Shown one piece after another: positions 9,897 through 20,495 of a stretch of DNA of 64,000 bases. This DNA is from Solicoccozyma terricola. Taxonomy: Eukaryota > Basidiomycota > Tremellomycetes > Filobasidiales > Piskurozymaceae. The notes beneath the pieces were generated by a model, which saw only the letters and a program-made list of their open reading frames with translations, had not been told where the DNA came from and made no database searches. Every line of letters begins with the position of its first letter. The stretch's first letter is position 1. Both the position numbers and the translations under genes were made by a program. Location of the stretch: contig BCLD01000020.1 in NCBI GenBank assembly GCA_001600875.1, positions 70,900 through 134,899 of the forward strand, given 5' to 3'.

Positions 9897-12086
9897 ATGG
9901 AATCATCAACGTCCCCGGCACATCGGCGCTCATCAAAGGCATGCGAAAACTGTCGCGCGAGGCGTATAAAGTGCGAGCCGCCGTATCCGTGTCTCCCATG
10001 CCGGACGGTCGGCTTGGTGGATTGTTTCGTCAGGGAAAGGGCCAGGCCGAATCGGCAAGTCCTGCGCAGCTGGAGGAACAGGCTCCCTCGCTCTTCCGTC
10101 GAGTCGACACCGCCATCGCGTGCCGACCACGATCCCGTCGAATTTCTCCGATTCATAGAGCAGGACCTCGAGACCGTGTACGAGGCGAGAACAGGTTGGT
10201 GGGCAGTGGGCAGTGGAACGTTGAACGTCAACGTCAACCGTCGGCTCTGAACCTTTGACTTGCTTCGCGCTAACACGCTGTGTGTCGGTCGCTACACCAC
10301 ACCCACAGGCAAAAGCATCGACCTCCAGCTACCGGAAGAAGAGACGTCTCCTCTGATGCCGCTTGACAGCATACTCCCACCTCTCCCAGCCATCACACCA
10401 GATCGAGAATTAGCGACTCTGGAATCTTTCCGCGTCGACATCCTCCCGTTCTTCGGATTCCTCGCACCGTCCCGAGTGCAGGACCTCTTCAATCGATACC
10501 TCTCCCTCCCGCAGACGATGGGCAGCGACCAGATCGCACTGCTGTACTCGTGCCTCGCGCTGGGAAGGCTCAGGCTTTTGTCGGTGCGCTGGGACGGAGA
10601 GGGCCACGTATCGCTCGAGGACATGCCAAGGGACGACGTCTCGTGGTATCGTCATGCCATCGACCACCTGGAACGCTGGGGGAGCGCGTCCTTTACTGCT
10701 CTGCGTGGGTTTTCCTTGTCTTGGACACCCACCCTCCCTCCCCCATTGTTTTTTTCACCGAGCCGACGGGTGCGCTGACCTCGTCCTGTGCACATCCTTC
10801 CGTACACAGAATCCCTCATCCTCCTCCAGTTTTACGCCATGTGCACCGGGTCCATCACCTCCACACGCCGGATCATCGGCAAGATGGTATGGCAGGCCAG
10901 GGAGCTCAACATCCACCGCAAGGCAACGGCCGCCGTTTACCCGCCGGAAGACAACACCGACGTCCTCTTCTTCCACGTCATCTTCAGCGACTGCTACTAC
11001 GCAACGCTCTGTGGCCTACCTCCCTACTTCAAGTTTGGAGATTTCGACGCCGAGGTCCGGAGGCGACCTTGCGACGACAGCAACAAAACGGACTTTGTGT
11101 TCGGCACGGAACCACGTCTGCTCCGACTCGTGCTGCTGCAGAGCGAGCTTCTCACGCAGATACACGACGAGACGGCCGACACGTTGTCGACGGATTTCGT
11201 GCTCCAGTTCGAGGCAAAGTGGACGAATTGGTTGGACGCGTTCATCGGCGAGCAGCGGAGTACGGGCAGCAGGATGGCGGACAACTTCTGTAACGTGCAC
11301 TATCATTGGTGAGTGTTCGAGGCAGTTGTCGTGGGCGCCAGTCGAATCCATGCCTCTTAAACTGACCAACTCCCCCCCCCCCCCCCCCCCCCCCCCCACC
11401 CCCCCCCCCCCCCCCCCCCCCCCCGCTCTGCCTACTTCCGCACAGGGACCGCATCATGCTCCGGTCAGCCTGCGTCGGCAACCCTCTCCTCACCGTTAGC
11501 TCCCTCGCCATCATTGCCCGCTCGGCCACCCAGATCCTTCTAGCCTACCGCGCAATCTACCGCACGCGCGTCTATAACCTCGCCTGGCCGCAGCTCCGGC
11601 GCGTGGTCACATGCGGCCAGCTGATCCTGCAGTGCTACTGGCGGTACGAGTTGCAGAAGGAGGAGGCCGAGACGATGATGAGAATTGTGTTCGAGCTTTT
11701 GGACACGCTTCAAGCCAGGTGGAGGAGCGCGTCAACGGTCAGAGCTTCACTGACGGAGCTGACCAAGGGTTTGGGTGAGTGGTGGCAGGTCGCTGACACC
11801 ACAGAGGCGCAGCAGCCCACTGAACGCGAACATTAACACTACCTCCCAAGGCCTCGACCCATCTGAACCCCTCCAACAGCTTTCCTCGACATCGTCCAAC
11901 TCCGACCCGACGTTTCTACTGCCACAATCCGTTTACGTCCCCCCGCCGCCCACGGCCAACGCGGCCGGCGCCCCGTTCCCCGACAACTATGATCAGCAAT
12001 ATCCGGACGACGGAAGCGGCAGCAGCAACCTTTTCGACTTTCTCTTCGAATCCTCGTTATGGGCGGCTCCACCATCAAGGTCATGA
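9897..12086 (+). CDS. Zn2Cys6 fungal transcription factor
   Basis: Five exons (9897-10194, 10309-10704, 10810-11308, 11446-11774, 11851-12086) give 585 codons with every phase consistent. Residues 16-43 form a binuclear zinc cluster: Cys16, 19, 26, 32, 35 and 43 (CX2CX6CX5CX2CX7C), with the basic stretch RARRIK for DNA contact. The middle (about 230-430) fits the fungal-specific regulatory domain, with SLILLQFYAMCTG and a helix-rich region. The C-terminus is Ser/Pro/Asp-rich and looks like an activation tail. The protein should act in the nucleus as a homodimer. Intron 3 (11309-11445) contains long C runs that are probably sequencing artefacts. It ends 50 bp from the convergent amidohydrolase gene, so regulation of nearby nitrogen-metabolism genes is a reasonable guess but is not shown by the sequence. 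Confidence 0.9.
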
Positions 12087-12135
12087 TTATGCAAACTAGT
12101 AAAAAAGGGTCCGTCCATCTATCCTATCCTATCTG

Positions 12136-13741
12136 TCACAACATCCCCTGGACAACGTGCGTCCATCGTCCTCCCAACATTGTGCCCTTGACATGCATCG
12201 ACCGCAACCCGATAGCATCCGCAGTCAACGGATTGGCGCCCAACACGCAAAGGTCGGCTCTGTCACCGATCTGTAAGTCCGCCCGGCCGTTGGACGTCGA
12301 TCCAACCCAGGCCTCGAGGTTGGACAACTTCTGCTCCTCGTGCCAACCAGGAACGGTCGCTCCACCCGGCGTGGTCCTGCTGATAGCCACCGCCATTGCC
12401 TCCCACGGTTGCAAGGGCGCCACCGGGCAGTCGCTCCCGAGCTTCAGAGGGATACCCGCCTTGGCCATCGAGGCGAACGCAAACGCGCGGTGCTCTCGGG
12501 ACGGCCAGAACTTTTCGCACAACTCCTTGTCGTCGATCATGTGGACGGGTTGGATCGAGGCGGCCAGTCCCAGATCACGAAACAGGTCGATGTCTTCAAA
12601 AGATAGTAGCTGGGCGTGTTCGATCGTGCTTCCGGGCAGTGGCGGCGTCTTCATCGATGCAAGGCTCTTGAGGGTGAGATGAATTGCCTTGTCGCCGATG
12701 GCATGGACAGCCAGACGGAACCCGTTTGTGACTGCATGCTCGGACATTGCCTTGAGCGTCTTTTCCTCATAGGCCCACATTCCATAGTTGTTTGTACCAG
12801 GATACGGCTCATGGCAGTAGGCGGTCCTCGAGCCCAACGAGCCGTCCGTGATGATCTTGTACGGCCCGACGTACACGAGGCTCTCGGTGTTGGGCACAAC
12901 GTCGCCAGATCGCAGACCCCTTGAGATGGCGTCGTCGAGATGCGCATCGTACATGCCACAGTGCACACGCAGAGTGCGGAAATTCTGTTCACGGACCCGC
13001 CTGGACCAGTTCTTGATGTTGTGTTCCATCTCCAGATCGACCACCTCGGTGACGCCCATGGAGCTGTGTGGGAGGGAGAGAGGGGCGTTAGGCCAGCCCC
13101 CCCGTGTCGCCGTCTCCATTTCCCGAAACAACTCACGCCGCTGCCTGTGCTGCCTCAGCAATCCAAGCGTCCATAATCTCGTCACTCATTTCGAACAACC
13201 TCGCCTGCGCCTCGAAAGCGGGTTTCTCCTCGAGAATACCACTGTGCCCTTCCGCGTTGATGCCTACGTGCTTCAACGCAGCCGAATTCATGCACATCGA
13301 GTGGAAGCCGGCGAACACGAGGAAAATCGGGCGTTCCTTGCTCAGCTCGTCGTCAAGCGTCTGTCGGCACATCTTCTCGAGATCGGGCCACGCCCCCACT
13401 CGCATGTGCTGTCCGACTAGCAGCGGGTCCCTTGCCGGGTCGAAGCGAGGGCTTGATAAGGCTTCCCGCGCCATGTCGATGACCTCTTGGGCTGAGAGTG
13501 CAGAGTGCAAATCCAGACGGCGAGAGGCAACGGCCCACCACTTGAAGTGCGTGTGATGGTCAACAAGACTCGGTGCGAGCCATGACTTGGCGAGGTCGAC
13601 GACCTTTGCATGCTCGGTGTCGACGGATACGCGGGAAATAGCATCCACGAACCCATCCTTGACGACGACGTTGTACGTCTCCTCGGCCGGGTGGCCTACG
13701 AGCTTGGCGTTTGTGAAGATGACCTTGGAAGAGGAAGACAT
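12136..13741 (-). CDS. YtcJ-like metal-dependent amidohydrolase (Amidohydro_3)
   Basis: Two exons (13741-13137, 13063-12136) join in frame to 510 codons. The intron has a GTGAGT donor and ACACAG acceptor. Family features are present in order: an N-terminal beta-sandwich strand (VIFTNAKLV), the metal-binding HxH in VDHHTHF (His63, His65), a CMNSAALKHVGI block, VHAIGDKAI (His322), IEHAQLL (His351) and the catalytic/metal Asp in LGSDCPVAP (Asp413). The C-terminus closes the beta-sandwich with GDRADLCVL and the usual 'DPxxxxA' position. Members hydrolyse amide or formamide bonds of small N-substituted compounds; the substrate here cannot be told. There is no signal peptide, so it is probably cytosolic. 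Length and motifs look intact. Confidence 0.88.
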
Positions 13742-14440
13742 GACGTTGGCGTGTTACTAGAAGACTGGTTGAGTGAGGCGATTCTGATACGCAGACCTAC
13801 TCCCATACGACATTCCCTCTCGGTTTATAATAAGCCGAGGAAGAGCGAGGACAGGAGCGACACCCGGCCTCGCACCGCTGTATTTCCTTCGCCTATCCGG
13901 TTAGGCGGACGACGTTGATCGTGGGTGCTGCCCCCGACGCCGCCCCCCGGCAGAGGTAGAAGTAGGGGTACAACAAGCGATAGCTCCGCGATGACCGAGC
14001 GGCGTTGTCAAACAATCCGCTGAGCCTGAAGCGTTCAGCTGGATGGACAAAACGTCGCTTGGTGTTCTCTACGCGACGATGCTGTCATCTTGATCAAGTT
14101 GACTTGGGATGAAGCACATCCAGGTTGCTGGCTTGCAGTGGGTCCCTCCCGCAGCGGCGTAACAGAGTAGCATAGCACCCGTGTGATATGATGTTGCGAT
14201 GGTCCGTCGAAAACATTCCTTCACAACATTCGTACCATTTTCAACGGAACAAAGCAAATCCAACCCAGATTACAACTGCAAAGCCAAGGAAGACCATCCG
14301 ATAATTTCCCATATATCCCCCTGTCTCCCTCACATAACAATCACTTGACCAGTCGCTGCCTCAACATATATAAAAGAAGGCCTCATTCTCACTGGAGAGG
14401 GACATGCTCTTGGTCAGCCCTCCATCATCTTACACTCCGT
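13742..14440. other. Upstream region of amidohydrolase, no gene seen
   Basis: The 5' flank of the minus-strand amidohydrolase and the 3' flank of the transporter fragment. Sequence at 14358-14398 (CCTCAACATATATAAAAGAAGGCCTC) resembles the flank of the intact transporter at 20395-20430, so the duplication described separately probably starts here. No gene is supported. Confidence 0.45.
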
Positions 14441-15030
14441 CGACTTACAGAAGATAAGGAAGATGGCCGACACAGTGATCTCTGTGTAAAGGCATACGCA
14501 TGATCAGCAAGCCCTGTCTTATCCTGTCGCTTCCCGCTTCTTGATACCCACTCTTTGTATGACCAGCGACGTTGGAGGCGATCAAGGACAAGATGACGAC
14601 GAAACCGACCGAACTGGTTCCGCTCCTGCCACCACCGCGAACCAGCAACTCTGCCAGATCAGTCATTTGCCAGACGATGACGTTATGGGCACCGGCTCAC
14701 AGGTAGTTTCCGATCAAACTTCCAACCTTGTAGCTCCATTGCAAGCACCAGATGAGCAAAACGCCGAGGATGCCGACGATCATTGCCAATATTGCGAAGA
14801 GGATTCGCTTCTTGTACCTGTCACCCAGATACAGGCTTTCAATGACAAAGACGACAGTGAAGGCTCCGCTGGGTGCCGTGTAGAGGAGCGATTCGGTGGT
14901 TGGATAGCCAAACGATTGATGAGGATGAAGAAGAAACTGGCAGAGGGGTTGCAGAGTGGCGTCAGCAAATGTCGGTATCCGCATCAGCGGGCACTTGGTG
15001 AATCCACCCTGAAAGTTTGCAAACACAGTC
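14441..15030 (-). pseudogene. Truncated Dal5-type MFS transporter (C-terminal half)
   Basis: The minus strand encodes a paralogue of the transporter at 20496-22849, but only the last third. Recognisable pieces are HQSFGYPTTESLLYTAPSGA, then LYLGDRYKKRILF, LIWCLQWSYKVGSLIGNYL and GFVVILSLIASNVAGHTK. The intact copy has QSFGFSATESLLYTAPAGA, LYLGDRFKKRILF and GFVVILSLIASNVAGHTK at the same spacing. The N-terminal helices and catalytic core are absent upstream, where 15031-15700 has no transporter signal. A long plus-strand frame across this region (14541-15530) is antisense to it and was rejected. Confidence 0.65.
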
Positions 15031-16174
15031 AGGCTAGTACGAAAGGCATAAAATCTCGAGACTCGCGCCCCACAGTGCTCACGTTGAATCAGGATGCCGA
15101 TTCACTTAGAAGCGGATACGGTCGACGCCCTGGGACTTCCCCAGGCAGTGGGGACACAAGACTCACCGTTTGGTCGGTCTTGGGAACTACGTGGACTCAG
15201 CCTGCAGGTGTGGGAGGATCATGGCATACTAAGCAGGAGCAGAGGCGATCCCTGAGGGTCAGTGGCAAGTCCATCTTCGAATGGAAGACTACGAAGAAGG
15301 CAATGCCGGATCAGCACACGATTGACCACATGGAGGATCATGTCGTCTTCGGGACAGCGGTGTTCACATACCTGAAACTTCGAGGACCGCTTCCTTCGAG
15401 TGCACCGTATGGCGATGCTCCATCGGTATTACTTGATGTGGCCGCTGAGAGTCGGGAGCTCTGGCAAAAGATGACGATGGCGACAAACATGCCCACTATG
15501 CATGTCCTCCCAGCCGACCGTCAGCTCTGAAATGAACGCCAGGCTGAAGACGGTCTGGGTGCCCCTCACTCTATCTGGAATTGTGAACGTGCTCTCCGTT
15601 AGTCGGTTCGATCCTCCAGATTCCAACGCAATTTCATCCTCTGAATAACAACCCCGAAAGAGAAGCCAAGAAAACCTTCCAAATGGGTAGTCCGTGGATG
15701 GGGTATTCGGCATTAGTGCTTGCGAAGACGAACATCATTTTTCCCGGGCTTTCGAAAAAGTGCACCCCCGACTGATGCAGCATTACTTTCATCCGCCTTG
15801 TGAGGGATCCACGGAAAGAGCACGGGTATCACCATGCCTCGGCCTCAGGAGAGTTGATAAGTCGTGTGTGACATCTCGCTTGGAACGCCACCGGATGTTG
15901 ACAGGGATATTCACATGGACACTTGAATTGTTAAGTACCGACAAGACCACGCCGCCACATATAAAGTTGAGAGTTGGCGGGGTCCCTAGCTGGTCCCTAG
16001 TTGTCAAATACCACATAGATCCACGCCAGAGAGGATCGTACAGATAACGCCGTGGGCATCCCGGATACATCCAGACTGGTCGATACAAACATAACCAAAG
16101 CATCGCGCCTGTCCTTACATTACCAACCCCACCTACTACGTATCTCCGTCCAGTCTGTTTCTGCAGCATCCATC
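15031..16174. other. Gene-free stretch upstream of aminotransferase
   Basis: No supported gene. The 3' part is the probable promoter and 5' leader of the ornithine aminotransferase; no TATA or operator could be assigned with confidence. A plus-strand frame remains open to 15530 without domain features. Confidence 0.4.
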
Positions 16175-18478
16175 ATGAGCGTTCTCGCACAGAAAGCTCA
16201 GACTGCTCTTGGTCTTAAGCCATCCAGAACCAGCAAGGAGATCATGGAGCTGGAGCAAAAGGTGAGCTCCTGGGACAGGATGCCAGTTCTCGGTTCCGTG
16301 TCCTTGTCAGATCTGTTGGCTCAAAACAGTTGGACGTGGTATGCACTCGTAGTACTCTGCTCACAACTACCACCCACTTCCTGTGTGAGCATAATTGGAC
16401 CAGTGTCCGCGATCAATCGTAGATTGTCATGCTGAATCATGCTTGACAGCGTGTTCGCCAAAGCCCTGGGTGCCAAGTCAGCATCTTGTGTAGGAGAAGC
16501 GGTGTAGGTTCGCTCATCGTCGGTGTGCCATTGCTTTGCAGAATCACCGATCCAGACGGAAATGAGTACATTGACATGCTGTCGGCGTACTCGTGAGTTT
16601 GTATAGCCTACTGCTCCTCTCGATTTGCCGTTGACAAGGTCTTCGTTTCCCACTCTCACTCAGCGCTGTGAACCAGGTGGGAAAGAAGCGCGGTGAAGGT
16701 CGATCCGCAAGCTGGAGAGCTAAACTGCTGCGAGCTTACCGCTTTTACAGGGTCACTGCCACCCACGAATCGTAAAAACCCTATGCGATCAAGCTCAAAT
16801 CCTCACCCTCTCATCTCGAGCGTTCTACTCTTCCAACCTCGGTCCATTCGCCGAGAAGATTACCAAGATGTTCGGTTACGACATGGTCCTGCCTATGAAC
16901 ACCGGCGTTGAAGCTGTAGAGACCGCTGTCAAGCTCGCAAGGCGATGGGGTTACGTCAAGAAGGGCATCCCAGAGAACAAGGCGATCGTGTTCGCTGTCG
17001 ATGGGTGTTTCCATGGAAGGACTGGTGTGGCCATCAGTATGTCTACCGACCCAGAGAGCAGGACCAACTTTGGACCGTGAGTTTGCCATCTGGGTACGAT
17101 TGTCTTCCGGGAGTAGAGGTTGACTGTATGCCCTCCATTGAATTGCAAGATTCATGGACCGAACTGGCCCACGATGGTCTGGCGGTGTCATCAGGTACAA
17201 CCACACAGAGGATCTCGAGGCGGCTCTCGAAGCGCATGGGAAGGAGACCGCCGCTTTCCTCGTCGAGCCAATCCAGGGAGAAGCCGGGTGCGTTTCTTCT
17301 GGTCAGTTGGACTTTTAATGTATCTGGCTGATCTCGCCATGTCCGTGACTTTCAGTATATTTGTGCCGGACGATGGATACCTAGCCAAGTGTGCCGAGCT
17401 GTGCAAGAAGCACAACGTCCTTTTCATCGTCGACGAGATTCAGACTGGTCTTGCCAGGACGGGAAGGATGTGGGTTTTTTTTTCTTTTTTTTTCTTTTTT
17501 TTTCCGGGAAAAGAGGAGGGGGGCGCTGAGAATCAGCCAGGGTGCCCGCTGAGCTGCATTGGCTGACGAAGCGGCTCCATCTTTCCCCAGGCTCTGCTCC
17601 GAATGGGACGGAGTGAAGCCAGACATCGTCACCCTCGGCAAGGCCCTTTCTGGAGGAGGTGAGCTTCTAATCATGGTGCCATGTCTGTGTCACACCACGC
17701 AACTGAGCAGTGTTGTCGCATGACTTTCGACAGTGTACCCCGTCTCTGCTGTCCTCGCTAACAAGGAGATCATGCTCTGTATCAAGCCGGGAGAACACGG
17801 CAGCACTTACGGGGGGTGAGTAAAATATGCAATGTCACCTTTCACCGCTTATCCGTTCCCCATTTCAGGAACCCCCTCGGATGCGCCGTCGCCGTGACCG
17901 CCTTGGACGTGCTCATTGACGAGGACCTCGCTGCTCGCTCTCAACGACTGGGAGAGATCTTCCGCTCTGAGATCCGGAGGATCAACAGTCCTCTCGTCAA
18001 GTCCATCCGTGGACGTGGTCTCCTCAATGCTATCGTGATTGACGAGAGCGCAAGCAAGAAGGGTAGGACAGCTTGGCAGTTGTGCTTGTTAATGAAGAGC
18101 AAGGGACTGCTAGCCAAGCCTACTCACGTCAACATGTGAGCCTCCTTCCCGTCTCGCATAGGGTTTGGGTACAACACAACCAAGAGCTTATTCCGGCTCT
18201 ATTCCGTTGCAAAGCATTCGTTTCGCTCCACCTCTGGTCATCGAGGAGACCGATCTACGCAAGGCAATCCAAGTCATCAAGGAAAGTCTCGAGGAGATCG
18301 ACGTGGTGCGTCGGGCTTGGGTGCATTTGTCTTCGACTACCAAGATCTCTAATATGGTTGCTTCTGACTGATTTAGATCGATTGTGTACCGGACGACGAC
18401 GAGAAAGAGCACAACACCGTCATTTACTTGGGCCCTAAGAGGGAGGGTTCACTGGAGCCAAGCGGAAAGAGAGACTAG
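16175..18478 (+). CDS. Ornithine aminotransferase
   Basis: This PLP-dependent class III transaminase converts L-ornithine and 2-oxoglutarate to glutamate 5-semialdehyde (in equilibrium with P5C) and glutamate; the fungal cytosolic enzyme is the yeast CAR2 type. Thirteen exons give 465 codons with all phases closing: 16175-16261, 16353-16384, 16450-16476, 16542-16592, 16664-16676, 16751-17076, 17150-17287, 17356-17469, 17591-17658, 17734-17815, 17869-18135, 18215-18305, 18377-18478. Family blocks are [84 protein letters not shown], the PLP lysine in LGKALSGG (Lys280), [17 protein letters not shown] and [17 protein letters not shown]. No mitochondrial presequence is evident. Length is slightly above the usual 430-450. 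Exons 2, 3 and 5 are only 32, 27 and 13 nt long. Confidence 0.95.
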
Positions 18479-19105
18479 ATCAAGTGGGGACAAGAAGATC
18501 GTCCTGTTGCCGACTCCGCCCGGGCAACGCTTTTATCGCTTTGCTGTCATATGATACTCGTGCCCCACATGCCTGGGCTTCTGTGATCCACCACTTCTCG
18601 TGAAATTTCTGCCGTTGGTCCAAGGCTGAATGCATTATACATGCATTATCTGCACTACGTAATGCACATGTGCGTTATATTTTGCATTATACTGTGCTTA
18701 CAATACATTGCAGAGGCTGAACAATGTAGTGTGACGTACTCTGTTAATCGTAGCTCTCTACCAACTCCTCATCTTCATCGGCGACTTTTCTCCCTTCCCG
18801 GACCCTCGGTGTCGTCTTCATCTCTTCACTCGACTTCGCGGAGTTGGTATACGTACATTGGTCCTGATGCAACTACACCACATCAGACGTAGAGCTTTTC
18901 CTCTCCTCTCATGCCTTTCTCGCTCTCTAGCGAATATCTCTTTTCAATGCGACTTCTCTATTGTTTCGCTCCTAACATCCGACTATAAAGACGGAGCCCT
19001 TATTGCCCTCTTTCTCTCTTTTGTAATTCACCCTGTTAATGATCAGCATTCCACGACAATACATTTGCCACTCGCATACCATCTAATCGTAACATTGACT
19101 TATGT
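18479..19105. other. Gene-free stretch
   Basis: The 3' flank of the aminotransferase. A cluster of ATGCATTA-type words (18630-18700) is present. Short pyrimidine-rich frames are seen, but no gene is supported. Confidence 0.45.
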
Positions 19106-19531
19106 TGTTACGACCGGACCTTGACGGAGGTGTGTCGAAGTATGGGTGTGCTTGCACACAGGAAGCAGTCGAGAGGAATTGTGGAATGGATGTTGATGGG
19201 GCCTGGTCCGGTTGCCAACTCTCTCAGTTGCAGCAAGGAATCACTTGACCAAGGTGAAGGGCTAGGTGGATGGGAGCTCAGTGAAGGCTGAGCTGGATTG
19301 GCTAGTAACTTATGATATCTTTTGGTGGAGAGAAAGGAAAATCAGAATGAAGGGAAGTAGTTTCTTCTGCTTTATATATATGTATTTCTGAGAAGGGTGT
19401 TGAGTCATCCGAATTGATCGGTTTGATGGGTTTGTTCGGTTTGTTGTGTGCCTTGTGTGCCTTGTGTGCCTTGTATCTTGTTGTACCTAATTGATACTGT
19501 GTTGCGGTACTGCATTGGCGGGATCGTAGCA
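19106..19531 (-). repeat. Solo LTR (family A), inverted relative to 59394 copy
   Basis: The plus strand starts TGTTACGACCGGACCTT and ends GGCGGGATCGTAGCA. The minus-strand reading matches the 444-bp LTR at 59394-59837 over nearly its whole length, sharing GCCAATGCAGTACCGCAACAC, TATATAAAGCAGAAGAAAC and TGTGCTTGCACAC. Possible target duplication is imperfect (TATGT left, TAGGT right). The internal minisatellite differs: three TGTGCCTTG units here instead of the CATACCAAC array of the other copy. Confidence 0.8.
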
Positions 19532-20495
19532 TAGGTTCACTACCTCAAACACATCGATACTACATTAGAACATTCATACGATCGTATCGTGTTTATTAGG
19601 TGAGTAAGACAGTAGATCTGAAACTAACTTGCATGAGTTCCCGAATATAGTCACAGCAGTCCTCTTCGGATTAATCCTTTTAGTCCTACTTCGTATTACG
19701 AGTAGTCCGAAAGCCGCTAAGTCTTACGAAGAACGACCAGCACCTGACACTCACCACAGCGCTCTGTGTGGACCGAAGAGGACCGCGCCAATCAAATGGT
19801 TGCAACTTTACAACGCAGCATAAATGCACGTACCGCCATCATCCCATCTCCACCAACCTTCTTGGCATTCGTCATCAAAGTCAGCTATCTGCTTGGAGAC
19901 CAAGACCATCTGGTCTACCGTCAGGCTGCAACTGGCTAGGTGTCGATAGCAGCCGGACGGACGTGGTGGACTTCTAGAGAAGCTCCCGATGTCCTGGATG
20001 CCAATCCTCAAGTCCTATAGTCAAATATCCATGACAAATGCCTTGCTCAGAGTCATCGGCAGCAGGCTCAGCTTAATACCTGTTGCGCCGTACGAGAGTC
20101 TGGTCAACACTCGGTCTATTACCTCCAAAATGCCAGGATGACTTGGCTGCTCCCCTGGAGACCTTCGGCGGTTTATCGTTGATCTCCTGGACATGCTGGA
20201 AAGACGGATTCCGTCGATAATTTAACCCTTAAGCCCTGCAATTACGCCGTGGCTCCCGCATGAGCATTTCGCCCCTACGCGAAAATCGTCTTCGTATGTA
20301 CGCCACGACGTTACAATTCCGCTCTGCCACAATGATAACCTTCTCTCTTGAGGACTCCCACAAACATTCAATTATGATCCCCATTCTCTTGTGAGCCTCA
20401 ACATGTATAGAAGAATGCCTCGTTCTCCCTGAAAACCCCGTAAAACTGTTTCAACACCAATCTCTCTCGCTTGTGGCTTCCCTTCGCCACACAAC
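19532..20495. other. Degenerate region, possible cytochrome P450 N-terminal relic
   Basis: A plus-strand frame from 19629 has a hydrophobic helix (VTAVLFGLILLVLL) followed by charged residues and CGPKRTAPIKWLQL, loosely like the anchor plus PPGPK region of microsomal P450s. Further pieces near 20130-20220 (DLRRFIVDLLDMLERR) would suit a P450 helix C/D segment. The frame lacks an ATG and contains stops and frame changes, so it is at best a relic. The 3' part flanks the transporter gene. Confidence 0.25.

Noticed and set aside
10550..11499. Long plus-strand alternative frames (247 and 281 codons)
   Set aside because: Out-of-frame shadows of the Zn2Cys6 factor exons.
14541..15530. 329-codon plus-strand open frame
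   Set aside because: It is antisense to the recognisable transporter fragment and has no motif; long antisense frames are common opposite helical membrane genes.
15595..15625. GGTTCGATCC B-box-like word
   Set aside because: No A-box at tRNA spacing and no T-stem pairing.
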